A program made the translations under genes and the position numbers. From the NCBI RefSeq assembly GCF_918741285.1, contig NZ_CAKKNC010000023.1, positions 1 to 54,228 on the forward strand: 54,228 nucleotides of DNA, in the 5' to 3' direction. This DNA is from Sphingobium sp. CECT 9361 (GTDB lineage Bacteria; Pseudomonadota; Alphaproteobacteria; Sphingomonadales; Sphingomonadaceae). The notes under the pieces are model-generated. The model was given only the letters and a program-made list of their open reading frames with translations, was not told where the DNA came from and made no database searches. This document shows, in pieces, positions 16,897 through 26,015 of this stretch; within the stretch, counting starts at the first letter, position 1, and each line of letters opens with the position of its first letter.

Positions 16897-18474
16897 TTAA
16901 CGGCGCGATTCGAAGAAGGTCGTCATCCTTGGCTTCATCGGGCGTACGGGGGTGCGCAATTCTCGCTCCAACATCGTCAGCATCCAGCTCCGGTGCTGAA
17001 GGATGAAAGTGGTAAAATCGCCTGTGCTGGAAGGATGAAACACCGGCACTGCCCAGTCCGCTTCGGGCTCGGCATAGGCTGCCTCGAAAACGCCGCGCTC
17101 ATCTGTAGGCGGATCGATATGGCTGCCCAGAAAGCTATAGCCCCGGAACCGGATATTTTCTGCCGGCGAGAACCCCGGCGCTATCACATAGTCAGGACCG
17201 CTTCGTCCCGCCTCATGGCCGTAACGCCCGGTGCCTGTTACCGCGAACCGGTTATCGATAAACCGAACATCATTTGCCCAACCTTGCCATTCGGTAGCAA
17301 TGACCATCTGTGCATCGATCGGTTGTCCAACATGCACGACATTGTTTTTGATCAATACATCCGAAACAGGACCGGAGAGCTGAAAAATGCGACCTGCGTC
17401 GTTGCGACTGACGTTGAAGCGTGCGGTCGTTCCGTAATTGCCCAGATTATCGGTATTGTTTCTGCGCGGAGAACAGATGAGCAGAAAGCCGCCTGCGTTA
17501 TCATGACTGTAATTGTAAACGAAGGTTGTTCGTCGGGAGTTGAAATCAGAATCAAATCCCTGACCATCGTAGCGGGTAACAGTAAACGCCGCCTCGTTGA
17601 GCTGTATAAGACTGTGGTCTGTGCTCCACTGCCAGATCGCAGCGTTATAGCCCGGCGCTCGGCTGCCCGCGTAGCGCACTATATTATGTTCTATAAACGC
17701 GCCGTCAGTCCCGCGCGGGACGATGCCGTCTCCGCCTACATCTTCGACAAGATTATCGCGGATCACAACCTTTCCGCTGGGAAACCATCGCGCTATCGTC
17801 ACCTGATCGCTGATCCCGGCGATGCCTGACCTGTCGACCCGCCAGACGATATTGCGCTCGATCCGCAAATCTTCGAACCGGGTCGCCCGTTTGGGTCCAA
17901 GAGCACGGAACACGATCCCGCCATTATCCTTGCGGTCGTTGGTCCCGCGCACGTCATGCACATACATGTCCGTGATACGAATACCGCGCTTGACGCCGCT
18001 GTCTTCCGCTGAAACGAGAACGCCGTAGCGCGGCTTCACAGGCGTCGCGTCGTTCGTGACTTCAAGGCCACTGATGGCCACGAATTCTGCATTGAAAATA
18101 GCGATGCCATAGTCTGCGACACCACCTGCCTCAATCCGCGGTCGCGGACCAACTCCGGCCACGCGGACCGAAATTGGCGCATTGTTGCGCCCGGAACGCG
18201 TAATAACCAGGGGCTCTCGCCACACAGAACCTGCAGCGAGCAGGATCGTATCGCCTGGTTGGAAGGGCGTGTCCCTTACCCGTTGAAGCGAGCGCCATGG
18301 TGCGGCGGCCGACCTACCGTCATTTCCGTCGTTGCCCACGCTGGAGTCGACATAATAAGTTGCGGCCCATCCGCTCGTGGAACCGATCAGCCCAATCGCC
18401 GCAGCGAATATTGCCACACAATGCCAGAGCAAGCGGTGTTGGGCTGCTACGGACAAGGGGGAGGGTTTCATCAT
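16897..18474 (-). CDS. Secreted right-handed parallel beta-helix protein
   Basis: About 525 residues. A hydrophobic signal peptide (WHCVAIFAAAIGLIGS) ends near SGWAA and is followed by TYYVDSSVGNDGNDG, a common opening of secreted beta-helix proteins. Repeated coils rich in N, V and I follow (FEDLRIERNIVWRVDRSGI, VVIRDNLVEDVGGDGIV, VLIKNNVVHVG), as in polysaccharide lyases and NosD-like proteins. The ATG at 18474 (or 18471) is chosen so that the signal peptide is N-terminal. The substrate is unknown; periplasmic or exported polysaccharide processing is the family expectation. Its 5' end meets a truncated hydrolase gene on the other strand. Confidence 0.8.
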   Translation of the reverse strand: MMKPSPLSVAAQHRLLWHCVAIFAAAIGLIGSTSGWAATYYVDSSVGNDGNDGRSAAAPWRSLQRVRDTPFQPGDTILLAAGSVWREPLVITRSGRNNAPISVRVAGVGPRPRIEAGGVADYGIAIFNAEFVAISGLEVTNDATPVKPRYGVLVSAEDSGVKRGIRITDMYVHDVRGTNDRKDNGGIVFRALGPKRATRFEDLRIERNIVWRVDRSGIAGISDQVTIARWFPSGKVVIRDNLVEDVGGDGIVPRGTDGAFIEHNIVRYAGSRAPGYNAAIWQWSTDHSLIQLNEAAFTVTRYDGQGFDSDFNSRRTTFVYNYSHDNAGGFLLICSPRRNNTDNLGNYGTTARFNVSRNDAGRIFQLSGPVSDVLIKNNVVHVGQPIDAQMVIATEWQGWANDVRFIDNRFAVTGTGRYGHEAGRSGPDYVIAPGFSPAENIRFRGYSFLGSHIDPPTDERGVFEAAYAEPEADWAVPVFHPSSTGDFTTFILQHRSWMLTMLERELRTPVRPMKPRMTTFFESRR

Positions 18475-18982
18475 GAAGCGGCTGATAGCGCGCAATATGC
18501 GCCATTCAACCCTGGAAAACGCATATACCGAAGATCAGGATGGGAGGTTCGTATCGCTCATCGAGCGTCCGTTCAAAAGCGTCGCCTGGGGTGCCAATCA
18601 CAATTGGGGGGAATTGCAGGCGCGTCGGCTCAAGAATGAAGGTGAGAACCCGGTGCCGCATTATTGGGAGCATGTGATGTGGGTATGGGGCCAACCCGAC
18701 ATGGATGCCTTCATGGCGCTTATGCCCAAGGTAACGCTGAACGGGCACATGCAGAATATGACCGTCCCGTTCCTGATTACTCACGGTGCGAACGACCGCC
18801 AGATTCCGCGTGAATATGCCTATCAAAGCCGCGATCAGGCCGTGAATAGTCCGCACCTCGATTTCAAGCTGTTCACCGATGAGGAAGGTGGCGTTGAACA
18901 CTGCTCCGCGGACAATATGGAGCCAGTCAAAAGCTATATAGCCGATTGGGTGCAGGACAGGTTTCTCGCAATGGAGAGATAG
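18473..18982 (+). pseudogene. Truncated alpha/beta hydrolase, C-terminal part only
   Basis: The readable frame (MKRLIARNMRHST to the stop at 18982, about 169 residues) matches only the C-terminal third of the FrsA/DHPON-hydrolase type of alpha/beta hydrolases, normally close to 380 residues. The acid (THGANDRQIP) and catalytic histidine (GGVEHCSADN) are present, but the nucleophile elbow GxSxG and the cap domain are missing. The conserved match begins near SVAWGANHNWGE, around 18580. The remnant abuts the start of the beta-helix gene, so a rearrangement at the edge of the island removed the rest. No functional enzyme is expected. Confidence 0.7.
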
Positions 18983-19265
18983 GAAGGGGTTCCCATCGAA
19001 TGGCGGCTTTTCGATTTCGAAATTGGAAGCGGATGAGGGGCATGGCTCCCGCTCACGGCATTTAAGTGCGAGAAGGGGCTCCTGTCATGCAACGCAGGTA
19101 TCAGCGCGACCAGTGGCGTCGTAATCCGCCAACATCGCCCTAGTTTAGCGCCCTGACGCGGCTTCGCGGTCGTTCTGAACATTCGAAAATGGTTCATCGC
19201 TTTGACATGATCTACTACCAGCCACGGCGGCGGTTCCCCCGCAGCTAATTGAGCTAGAGAAGAGC
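18983..19265. other. Intergenic stretch, nothing recognised
   Basis: This gap of 283 bases between the hydrolase remnant and the rsgA stop codon shows no convincing gene, RNA, repeat or terminator. Confidence 0.5.
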
Positions 19266-20192
19266 CTAGGCCCCCGACCGTTTACCCATTCCGCTCCGCT
19301 TTCGTGTGAGACTAGCGGTATTGAGGGCCTCCTCAGCCGTCAGTCTGCGCCAGCGTTCCAGGCGCGCGGTCGAGAATTCACCGCGGGCCATTGCGGCCTG
19401 GACGCCGCAGCCGGGCTCGGCATTGTGGGCGCAGTTGGAAAATCGACAGTGCTCAGTCGCTGCGGCAATATCGTCGAAGACTTCACCCAATCCCGTTGCC
19501 GCATCTGTCAATTGAAGTTCGCGCATGCCGGGCGTGTCGAGCAGCCAGCCGCCGCCAGCCAGACGATGCATCTCCCGCACCGTCGTCGTGTGGCGACCCG
19601 TGCCATCGGCTTTGCGGATATCCTGAGTGGCTATGCTGTTCGAACCTCGCAAGGTGTTGACGAGTGTCGACTTGCCGACGCCTGAGGAGCCCAGAAGGGC
19701 GACAGTCTGTCCCATCCCACACCAGGCCGCGAGGCACGCGACATCATCCGGATCGCGCCCGTTGACGGTCCGCACGAGCAAGTCAGGCTGTAGACTGCGT
19801 GCAGATGCCCCGAATGCCTCGGGGGCGTCGGTGATATCTGCTTTGGTCAGCACCACGACGGGGGTCACTCCCACATCGCGCGCGAGCACAAGATAGCGCT
19901 CGAGGCGCGATGCGCTGAAGTCCTGGTTGCAGGATGCGACGATGAACACTGTGTCCACATTGGCGGCGATCATCTGCGTTTTCCGGTCGGGGCCGGGCGC
20001 ACGCCTCTTGAAGAGGCTCGCACGGCTCAGAACACGCGAGACGTGCTGCGTCTCGCGATCGATCAGCAACCAGTCACCTATTGTCGGATGGTCGTGGGCA
20101 GGACCGGCGCCGGGGATATGCGGATCGACCAGCCATGAGCCCGCATCGCCCGTCACGGCAATCTTGCCGCGATGGACCGCCGTCACGCGCAC
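19266..20192 (-). CDS. rsgA: Ribosome small-subunit-dependent GTPase A
   Basis: A circularly permuted GTPase that helps mature the 30S subunit. From the GTG at 20192 (308 residues) it shows an OB-fold N-terminus, the G4 motif LTKAD (115-119), the P-loop GSSGVGKST (168-176), G3 in LLDTPGMRE, and a zinc-binding C-terminal motif (CRFSNCAHNAEPGC). The frame stays open upstream and still looks homologous (LTELGWRPFFSAQISDEE), but contains no ATG. The true start is therefore either this GTG with a shortened N-terminus or an unusual codon near 20300. It is not linked to its neighbours by overlap. Confidence 0.9.
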   Translation of the reverse strand: MRVTAVHRGKIAVTGDAGSWLVDPHIPGAGPAHDHPTIGDWLLIDRETQHVSRVLSRASLFKRRAPGPDRKTQMIAANVDTVFIVASCNQDFSASRLERYLVLARDVGVTPVVVLTKADITDAPEAFGASARSLQPDLLVRTVNGRDPDDVACLAAWCGMGQTVALLGSSGVGKSTLVNTLRGSNSIATQDIRKADGTGRHTTTVREMHRLAGGGWLLDTPGMRELQLTDAATGLGEVFDDIAAATEHCRFSNCAHNAEPGCGVQAAMARGEFSTARLERWRRLTAEEALNTASLTRKRSGMGKRSGA

Positions 20193-20311
20193 CGGACAGC
20201 ATTGAGCGACTTCTTCGTCAGAAATCTGTGCGCTGAAAAAGGGTCTCCAGCCCAGTTCGGTAAGGCAGCTTGTCGGCTGGACTAAACGATCGGGGGTCTC
20301 GATAGCGTCGC

Positions 20312-20458
20312 TCAGGAGGCCGATGGCTTCGATTTGGCCTTCAGTGCCGGTGTGGCGGAGACCGCAGCCGTCAAAATGTCGGCAGCAGCAGGCCTGCGTT
20401 CGATCGCGTTGCGAGCGGCGCGATTGCGCCGATTATTGGCTGTGCGCAGTTGGCCCAT
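20312..20458 (-). CDS. Small basic hypothetical protein
   Basis: A 48-residue, arginine-rich reading frame beginning MGQLRTANNRRNRAARNA. AGGA lies eight bases before the ATG at 20458; an in-frame ATG at 20539 would add a less convincing 27 residues. The 3' part overlaps the open extension upstream of rsgA in another frame on the same strand. I believe similar small MGQLRTAN proteins exist in sphingomonads, but this is from memory. Function unknown; the basic composition would allow nucleic-acid or ribosome binding. Confidence 0.45.
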   Translation of the reverse strand: MGQLRTANNRRNRAARNAIERRPAAADILTAAVSATPALKAKSKPSAS

Positions 20459-20659
20459 ATAATGTCCTGTCAGGTTGATATCGCGCGTCGTTGGCCGGGA
20501 TGACATATATAACGCGGCGAGATAACGGCTCATGGTCATATCGGCGCACTGAAAACAAGGCCCCTTGGGCTGAAGCCGACCTTATGTCGGTCGTTAAGCG
20601 ACCAATTTTCTGATTTAACAGTGAATGTTATGCTTATCCCTACCGAGTTGTGAGCCCGA

Positions 20660-21874
20660 TCATTTTGGCCTTCGTTCACCGGCGGCCGTTGGTGCCAACG
20701 CACCATAGCGTCTGCCTACGCCTTTCCCGGCATGTTTCGCGGCATACAGGGCCTGATCGGCACGCAGGCGAAGTTCGACCGTGGTGACTGCATCTTCCGG
20801 AAGGCAGGCAAAGCCAATACTTGCACCGACCTGCACCACTGTGCCACCTTCCAACGTGAACGGATGGCGGGCAACCTCTGCGATCAGGCGGTCTGCTAAC
20901 GGCCCAACCTTCTCGGGCGCCATCCCGCGGACAACAGCCATGAATTCATCGCCGCCCATGCGTGCAAGTAGATCATCCGAGCGAAGCTGCGCGGCCATCC
21001 GCTTTGCCACTTCGATCAACAGAATATCTCCCGCTCCGTGCCCATGCTTGTCGTTAATGTCCTTGAAGCCATCAAGATCTATGCAGATCAACGCCATTTG
21101 CCGATCCGGGCTGGGCGTGATCTGGATAAGCGCGTCATCCATGCCCTGGCGATTGAGTATCCCGGTCAGCGCATCATGCTGAGCGAGATGGATGGCCTTC
21201 GCCTGCATTCCAAGCGTCAGAAGCATCGACCGATGAAAATTGCTTATGATCTGCATTGCGCCCAGCAGAAAGGCCGGCGTCATCGGGACAATCACCATGA
21301 ACCACGGTTCTCCCGATGCCACGGCACCCAGCACGAACGGAAGATCACATAGAAGAACGAGCATGAAAGCAAATCGTGGGGCTGCATAATTGCGCGCACA
21401 GATAGGACCGATCATTGCCATAACCAGTGTGGCCGCAAGGACGCCTAACACGAGATCGTTGCCGATCATGATGGTAAAGGCCAGCGCCCCCTGTTGTGCG
21501 CACCAGAGCGTAGAAAAAAGTACCGATCTATCGATGGTCGGCACATTACCGCCGCGCAGGGTTCTGTCTCGGATCTGCCAATCCAGGAAGCGGCAGCTCA
21601 TCAGCACCGCTTCTGAAATCGCGAAGAGCCAAAATACCATGTTACCGGTACGAAATAGCCCGACGGCGATCACCATCAATGCGCACAGGGATCCCATTAT
21701 TACGGATGCCGGAGAACCAATCATCTGCCCGAAGAGAAAAGAGCGCTCAGAGCCGCTGACTTTACCGGCAGGTTCAAAGAACCATCGGACAGCAGGCGCC
21801 TGAACCCTAAGTTGGGCACGAGTGAAAGCGGTCACAGCTATTGGGTCCGATGGCATGTTGCTCATAATAGCCAT
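20660..21874 (-). CDS. Membrane-bound diguanylate cyclase (GGDEF)
   Basis: A 404-residue protein with about six hydrophobic membrane segments (residues ~55-215, e.g. SVIMGSLCALMVIAVGLF and LVLGVLAATLVMAMIGPI), then a GGDEF domain from ~225. The active-site motif GGDEF is at 307-311. An allosteric I-site RxxD (RSDD, 298-301) lies exactly five residues before it. It should make cyclic di-GMP from GTP with product inhibition. No EAL domain is present. The N-terminal membrane domain resembles the MASE-type sensors; its signal is unknown. Start codon alternatives exist near MAIMSNMP. Confidence 0.9.
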   Translation of the reverse strand: MAIMSNMPSDPIAVTAFTRAQLRVQAPAVRWFFEPAGKVSGSERSFLFGQMIGSPASVIMGSLCALMVIAVGLFRTGNMVFWLFAISEAVLMSCRFLDWQIRDRTLRGGNVPTIDRSVLFSTLWCAQQGALAFTIMIGNDLVLGVLAATLVMAMIGPICARNYAAPRFAFMLVLLCDLPFVLGAVASGEPWFMVIVPMTPAFLLGAMQIISNFHRSMLLTLGMQAKAIHLAQHDALTGILNRQGMDDALIQITPSPDRQMALICIDLDGFKDINDKHGHGAGDILLIEVAKRMAAQLRSDDLLARMGGDEFMAVVRGMAPEKVGPLADRLIAEVARHPFTLEGGTVVQVGASIGFACLPEDAVTTVELRLRADQALYAAKHAGKGVGRRYGALAPTAAGERRPK

Positions 21875-22065
21875 GGTCAGCTACGAACCCGTTAATGGTT
21901 CACCGACAAAAAAGCGTGATCACATCATGTCATACGCGAAACGGACTGCGCTAATACCAGTCCGATCGTTTCGACAGCGAGATAAAATAGCAATTACTAA
22001 TGTAGCATTTGGGAGCGTTTACTAACGTGAGACGTTGGAAGGGCGAGCGAAGAAGGAGAGCCCGG

Positions 22066-22527
22066 ATGTCGAAGAGAAACTTGAGCGAACTCGCAGCCAA
22101 AATGAAAGACATCGATTTCACGATGCTATCCACGCACAGTCCGGGCGGGACGATCGGCGCTCGGCCAATGAGTAATAATCGCGACGTCGATTATGATGGC
22201 GACAGTTGGTTCTTCACTACGCAAGACACCCAGATGGTGGCCGACATAGAACAAAACCCGCAAGTGGGTCTCAGCTTTCAGGGTAAGGCGGGCCTTCTGG
22301 GAATCCGCCCCTTCTTCATCGCGATCGAGGGTCAGGCTGAACTGATCCGGGACAAGGGTACATTTGCCGCGCACTGGACCAAAGATCTGGATCGGTGGTT
22401 CGAGCAAGGCGTGGATACGCCAGGCCTCATCCTTATTAAAGTGCACGCAAAACGTGCGCATTATTGGGATGGGGAAGACGAAGGCGAAGTATTGGTTGAA
22501 CGCGGGGCCTTTGTGGGCGGTCCATGA
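22066..22527 (+). CDS. Pyridoxamine 5'-phosphate oxidase-like general stress protein
   Basis: A 153-residue split-barrel flavin-binding protein of the 'general stress protein 26' type. Features are the opening FTMLSTHSPGGTIGARPMS, the middle DGDSWFFTTQDTQMVADI and the helix NPQVGLSFQGK. The ATG at 22066 is preceded by AAGGAGAG and is preferred to an in-frame start at 22009. Such proteins bind FMN or F420-like cofactors; their substrates are mostly unknown. It is a single gene between the diguanylate cyclase and the glycan cluster. Confidence 0.82.
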   Translation: MSKRNLSELAAKMKDIDFTMLSTHSPGGTIGARPMSNNRDVDYDGDSWFFTTQDTQMVADIEQNPQVGLSFQGKAGLLGIRPFFIAIEGQAELIRDKGTFAAHWTKDLDRWFEQGVDTPGLILIKVHAKRAHYWDGEDEGEVLVERGAFVGGP

Positions 22528-22601
22528 GGAGCGTCTAACGGCAGCGTCAGTCAGTTTTCGGCGGCCCCACATCGGCCGGCGTGTAAAGAGTTAGCGGTTT
22601 A

Positions 22602-22621
22602 CGCCCCCATATTTGGGGGCG
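22602..22621. terminator. Hairpin between convergent genes
   Basis: A perfect 8-bp stem, CGCCCCCA at 22602-22609 and TGGGGGCG at 22614-22621, with a four-base loop. It lies between the stops of the stress protein and the leftward glycan cluster. No T-run follows on either strand, so a bidirectional terminator role is only probable. Confidence 0.4.
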
Positions 22622-22796
22622 TCGGATGAGTTGCCCGGATCGCTCTGATGCTGGAGGTAGCACCTGCCGTCTCGACTAATTAGAAATAATGAAAGCCCGT
22701 CGGCCGCGTAGCGACCCGATGCGTGTGCCGATTTTGCTCTGGTGCGTACTGGGCAGCCATGAGCAAATCGGCGGTGAAGAAAGTAAAACTCGACAA

Positions 22797-23642
22797 CTAC
22801 CAGGCTGTCACCACCCGCGCGCGCTCGATTTCGTCGGGATCGGGTCGGCGGATCAGGGTCAGTATTTCTCCTTCGCGTGCGATAAATCCCGCCTTTTCAA
22901 AAGCCTCCAGCCATCCTTCCATCGGCCATATTTTCCAGCGCTTGTGGAACAGCATTGCGTTACGGACGATGTCGTCCAGATGCTGCAGCGGCGGATCGAA
23001 GCTGTCGTGGTGCTGGTGAAAGGCGCCCGTGCCGCCCATGAACAGCAAAGGCAGCTTCTCCTGCTTCGCGCGGAAACCGAAATCGGTGTCCTCCGCGCCA
23101 TAGCCGGTAAAGGCGTCGTCGAATCCCCGCAGGTCAAAGAAGCTCATCCGCCGGATGCCGAAAACCAGTGACCAGAACAGCCCTGCATTCTCCTCTTTCC
23201 GTAGACCGCTTTTCGGAAACGCGCGCACAGGATGCTGCACGCCGCGCTGCTGCAGATCGTCCTCCAGCCACGTGCCACGGGCATCGTCGGGACCGAGATA
23301 CAGCACCTCGGCACAGATCAGCGCGTCCTGCTTCTTCAGGGCGTTCGCCATGGCATCGGTAAGGGTACGCATCGGAATGCAATCGACGTCCAGAAACAGC
23401 AGATCGGTGCCTATCGCCGCTTGCGCAGCCGCATTACGCCCCGCCGCCAGCGGCAGGCCGGGAAGATCGAGCTGCACCACTCGCACCGGGAAGGGCGTCT
23501 CGCCTATGCTGACCGTCGGCGCACTGCCCATGTCCACGATCACCAGCTCATCCGGCAGCACATCCGATCGCCGCAACCCTTCCACCAGTTGCGCGAGATG
23601 CGCGGACCGGTTCTTGACGATGGTGAGCACGCTGAGGCTCAT
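22797..23642 (-). CDS. Family 2 glycosyltransferase (last gene of glycan cluster)
   Basis: A 281-residue GT-A glycosyltransferase. It begins MSLSVLTIVKNRSAHLAQLV, the usual nucleotide-sugar binding strand, and has the DxD metal motif in LFLDVDC. An acceptor-side motif of the galactosyltransferase-like C-terminal domain follows (FTGYGAEDTDFGFR). The ATG at 23642 overlaps the methyltransferase stop by ATGA and is preferred to an in-frame start at 23657. It is the seventh and last gene of the overlapping leftward run and presumably adds a sugar late in assembly. Cytoplasmic; no membrane segments seen. Sugar and acceptor unknown. Confidence 0.88.
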   Translation of the reverse strand: MSLSVLTIVKNRSAHLAQLVEGLRRSDVLPDELVIVDMGSAPTVSIGETPFPVRVVQLDLPGLPLAAGRNAAAQAAIGTDLLFLDVDCIPMRTLTDAMANALKKQDALICAEVLYLGPDDARGTWLEDDLQQRGVQHPVRAFPKSGLRKEENAGLFWSLVFGIRRMSFFDLRGFDDAFTGYGAEDTDFGFRAKQEKLPLLFMGGTGAFHQHHDSFDPPLQHLDDIVRNAMLFHKRWKIWPMEGWLEAFEKAGFIAREGEILTLIRRPDPDEIERARVVTAW

Positions 23643-24229
23643 AAGCCTTTGCGCCACAGATCGAGCCGATAGCGCGCCTGTCGTTCTACCCTGACCGCAT
23701 ATATGCCGCCGCCGAGGGCTGCGCGCATTTTGCTTACCGCCTCGTCGCCCGACTGCGGATAATCGGTATCGCCTGTCCAGTGTACCAGCAGGACGTCACC
23801 GCCCGGCGCCAGATGCTCCGCGATCCACGCTCCCGCCCGCACTATGTCGCCATCGTCCCAATAATATACGACCTCGGACAGCACGATCAGATCGAACGCC
23901 GCGCCTGCCGGTGTCTGTTGCGGAAAGGCCATCCGCCCGAACGACACATGCTCCCATTCCGCGCAGCGCAAGCGCGCCGCTTCCAGCGCAGTCTCGCTGA
24001 CATCCACAGCAAGCAGCGCGTGACACTGCGCCGCCAGCCGCGCCGTCAGCATACCCTTGGCGCATCCGACCTCAAATCCCAGACCATATATGCGCTCATT
24101 CAATGCCGCGATGCTGCGATCATATTTGGCCTGTTCATAGGCACTGCTTTCCAGATCCCACGGGTCCGCCGTATTTTGGAACATGTCCTCGAAATAGTCT
24201 GCGTTCAGGGTGTCCTTGTGCCGTGTCAT
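23639..24229 (-). CDS. NodS-like SAM-dependent methyltransferase
   Basis: A 196-residue class I methyltransferase. The opening NADYFEDMFQNTADPWDLES and the segment SAYEQAKYDRSIAAL are characteristic of the NodS family, which N-methylates the deacetylated glucosamine of Nod factors. SAM motif I is FEVGCAKG (52-59) and the acidic loop is LLAVDVSE. The ATG at 24229 overlaps the PIG-L stop by ATGA. A deacetylase followed by a NodS-like methyltransferase parallels NodB-NodS logic, so N-methylation of an amino sugar is the leading guess. To my knowledge these two domains occur fused in some bacteria. Confidence 0.85.
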   Translation of the reverse strand: MTRHKDTLNADYFEDMFQNTADPWDLESSAYEQAKYDRSIAALNERIYGLGFEVGCAKGMLTARLAAQCHALLAVDVSETALEAARLRCAEWEHVSFGRMAFPQQTPAGAAFDLIVLSEVVYYWDDGDIVRAGAWIAEHLAPGGDVLLVHWTGDTDYPQSGDEAVSKMRAALGGGIYAVRVERQARYRLDLWRKGL

Positions 24230-24888
24230 GCCGCACGCCGCACATACAACGTATCGCGCGCCGTCATCCGCTGCTGCGCCTTGGGCAAACGGAACCCCGC
24301 ACCATGCGAAGCGGTAAGCTGACTGCGATGTGCGCGCAGCGCATGGCCACGCTTGCCAGTGGGCATCGGTGCGCTGCGGACGATGCGATAGGCTTTGCGG
24401 TCTGGCACTTCGCCCCAAACCACATATTCCGCAACGATAAGCCGCCGCGCCATCGCACCTTGCACTGCATAAGCCAGCCGCGCCGCCGCCGAATGATCGC
24501 AATGCGGCTCTGCCAATGCCGTCACCGCCACAGCATCCACGTGCAAACGCTGACACAGCGCTGTGAGCGTCCTGCAGGACTGCGCAAACCGTGGATGGTC
24601 GGACTGAAAAGGCATTGCGTCTTTCCAACCAAGATGCCGGGGAGGGGCGGCGCGACTGCCCGTCAGCCGACGCAAAGCCACCGCCGCCTCACGCTTCCGC
24701 ACACTCACCAGCCTGCCACCATCCTCATGCGACCCCGATCCATCGGTCAGGTACACAACACCCGCCAGGCACCGCGCTTTGGCCATCTGCGAAATCAGCG
24801 CAGCGGCCCCCAACGTCTCGTCATCGGGATGGGGCGCAAGGATCAGCCATCGCATACCGCGCCAGGGTTTCGCATCCAGCATCTGCAT
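24226..24888 (-). CDS. PIG-L family N-acetylglucosamine-type deacetylase
   Basis: A 220-residue PIG-L/LmbE deacetylase. The zinc motif APHPDDE spans residues 18-24 and the second histidine motif HCDHSAAARLAY lies further on. Family members remove acetyl groups from GlcNAc-containing molecules (GPI precursors, mycothiol and bacillithiol intermediates). The ATG at 24888 overlaps the stop of the preceding flavoprotein gene by one base (TGATG). It is the fifth gene of the run and would produce a free amino group for the flavoprotein or methyltransferase next to it. Confidence 0.9.
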   Translation of the reverse strand: MQMLDAKPWRGMRWLILAPHPDDETLGAAALISQMAKARCLAGVVYLTDGSGSHEDGGRLVSVRKREAAVALRRLTGSRAAPPRHLGWKDAMPFQSDHPRFAQSCRTLTALCQRLHVDAVAVTALAEPHCDHSAAARLAYAVQGAMARRLIVAEYVVWGEVPDRKAYRIVRSAPMPTGKRGHALRAHRSQLTASHGAGFRLPKAQQRMTARDTLYVRRAA

Positions 24889-26015
24889 CACCACAGGCTA
24901 TCCTCCGCGCCCCAGGCATCGTGATCCAGCCATGCCAGCGCTGCCTGATCGCGCGCATAATCCGGCCCTGCCTGCCGCAGATAGAGGCTCAGATCGCGGA
25001 TGATCTTGTCGATCCGCTGTCCGTCCATTGCACTGCGCGTACCGACGATGCGCGCCGCCAGTTCCATCACGTCCAGCGCTGCGCGCTCCACGATCCCACG
25101 CGTCATCCGCGCAAAGGCCGGACCGTCGGCATCCTCCGATGCCGCGCGCAACGCGCACTCGCGCACCCAAAGATACGCCGTCCGCGTCGCTGCGACCGCA
25201 TCCGCAAACTTCGCTCTCTGGAGCGGATCGGCACACGCCGTTTCCGACATGCAGGCCCGCGTCTCGATCAGCAGCGCTTCGATCCCACCGAGCTGCACTG
25301 CCGTAAAGCGCCACGCACCCGTGGTGAAGCGCGGCTCCAGATCATACTCCCCCGGCGCGCCCAGATACGCCCCGGCATCGACCGTCATGCCACTCACGTC
25401 GTAGAGCCCGCTGCCCGTCGCCCGCATCCCCCGCACGCGCCATTGCGACAGGTCCGCGCGCTCCGCCTGATCGGCAGGCACCACGACCAGCCGACGCGAT
25501 CCGTCCGCCGGCTGCGCCGTTATTACTGCATAGGCCAGTCCGCCCGCGCCGGTCGCGAACGACTTGGCCCCCTCCAGCACATCCACGCCATCGGACGCGG
25601 ATATGCGCACCCCCGGCTGCGGCTCAGTCGCCCACACGCCATAGAACGCATTCCGGTTCAGCTTGTGCCCCAGATCCACTTTCTGCGCCGCCGATCCATA
25701 CCAGTCGAACAGCGTCACCGCATTGACATGGCCTTCATACAATCGCCCGACGCTCAGGTCGGCGCGCCCGACGATGCGCAGCACCGACATCATGCACAGG
25801 TTGAGTGAGGCGGCATCCGCAAATGCCACTCCGCCGCTCTCAACCGGCGCAAAAGTGCGATGCAAATCTGCCGCGGCCAACACTTTCATGCTGTCGACCG
25901 GAAAAATCGGCGCTGCATCGTATCGCGCGCCCAGTTCGGCCAGTTGCGGAAGGATCGCCTTGGCCCGCACCACGGGATCGTCCGGCACTGTCGCGATAGG
26001 GTTCGTCAGCGTCAT
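24888..26015 (-). CDS. Acyl-CoA-dehydrogenase-fold flavoprotein in glycan cluster
   Basis: A 375-residue protein of the acyl-CoA dehydrogenase superfamily: helical N-domain (AILPQLAELGARYDAAP), beta domain (YGVWATEPQPGVRIS, LEGAKSFATGAGG) and C-terminal helical bundle (GIVERAALDVMELAARIVG). The context is entirely sugar chemistry, with no CoA ligase, hydratase or thiolase nearby. The same fold is used by flavin-dependent amino-sugar N-oxygenases such as KijD3 and DnmZ, so an oxidation of an amino sugar is possible. Start ATG at 26015 overlaps the previous gene by ATGA; an in-frame start at 26066 would intrude into it. Reaction not established. Confidence 0.82.
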   Translation of the reverse strand: MTLTNPIATVPDDPVVRAKAILPQLAELGARYDAAPIFPVDSMKVLAAADLHRTFAPVESGGVAFADAASLNLCMMSVLRIVGRADLSVGRLYEGHVNAVTLFDWYGSAAQKVDLGHKLNRNAFYGVWATEPQPGVRISASDGVDVLEGAKSFATGAGGLAYAVITAQPADGSRRLVVVPADQAERADLSQWRVRGMRATGSGLYDVSGMTVDAGAYLGAPGEYDLEPRFTTGAWRFTAVQLGGIEALLIETRACMSETACADPLQRAKFADAVAATRTAYLWVRECALRAASEDADGPAFARMTRGIVERAALDVMELAARIVGTRSAMDGQRIDKIIRDLSLYLRQAGPDYARDQAALAWLDHDAWGAEDSLW

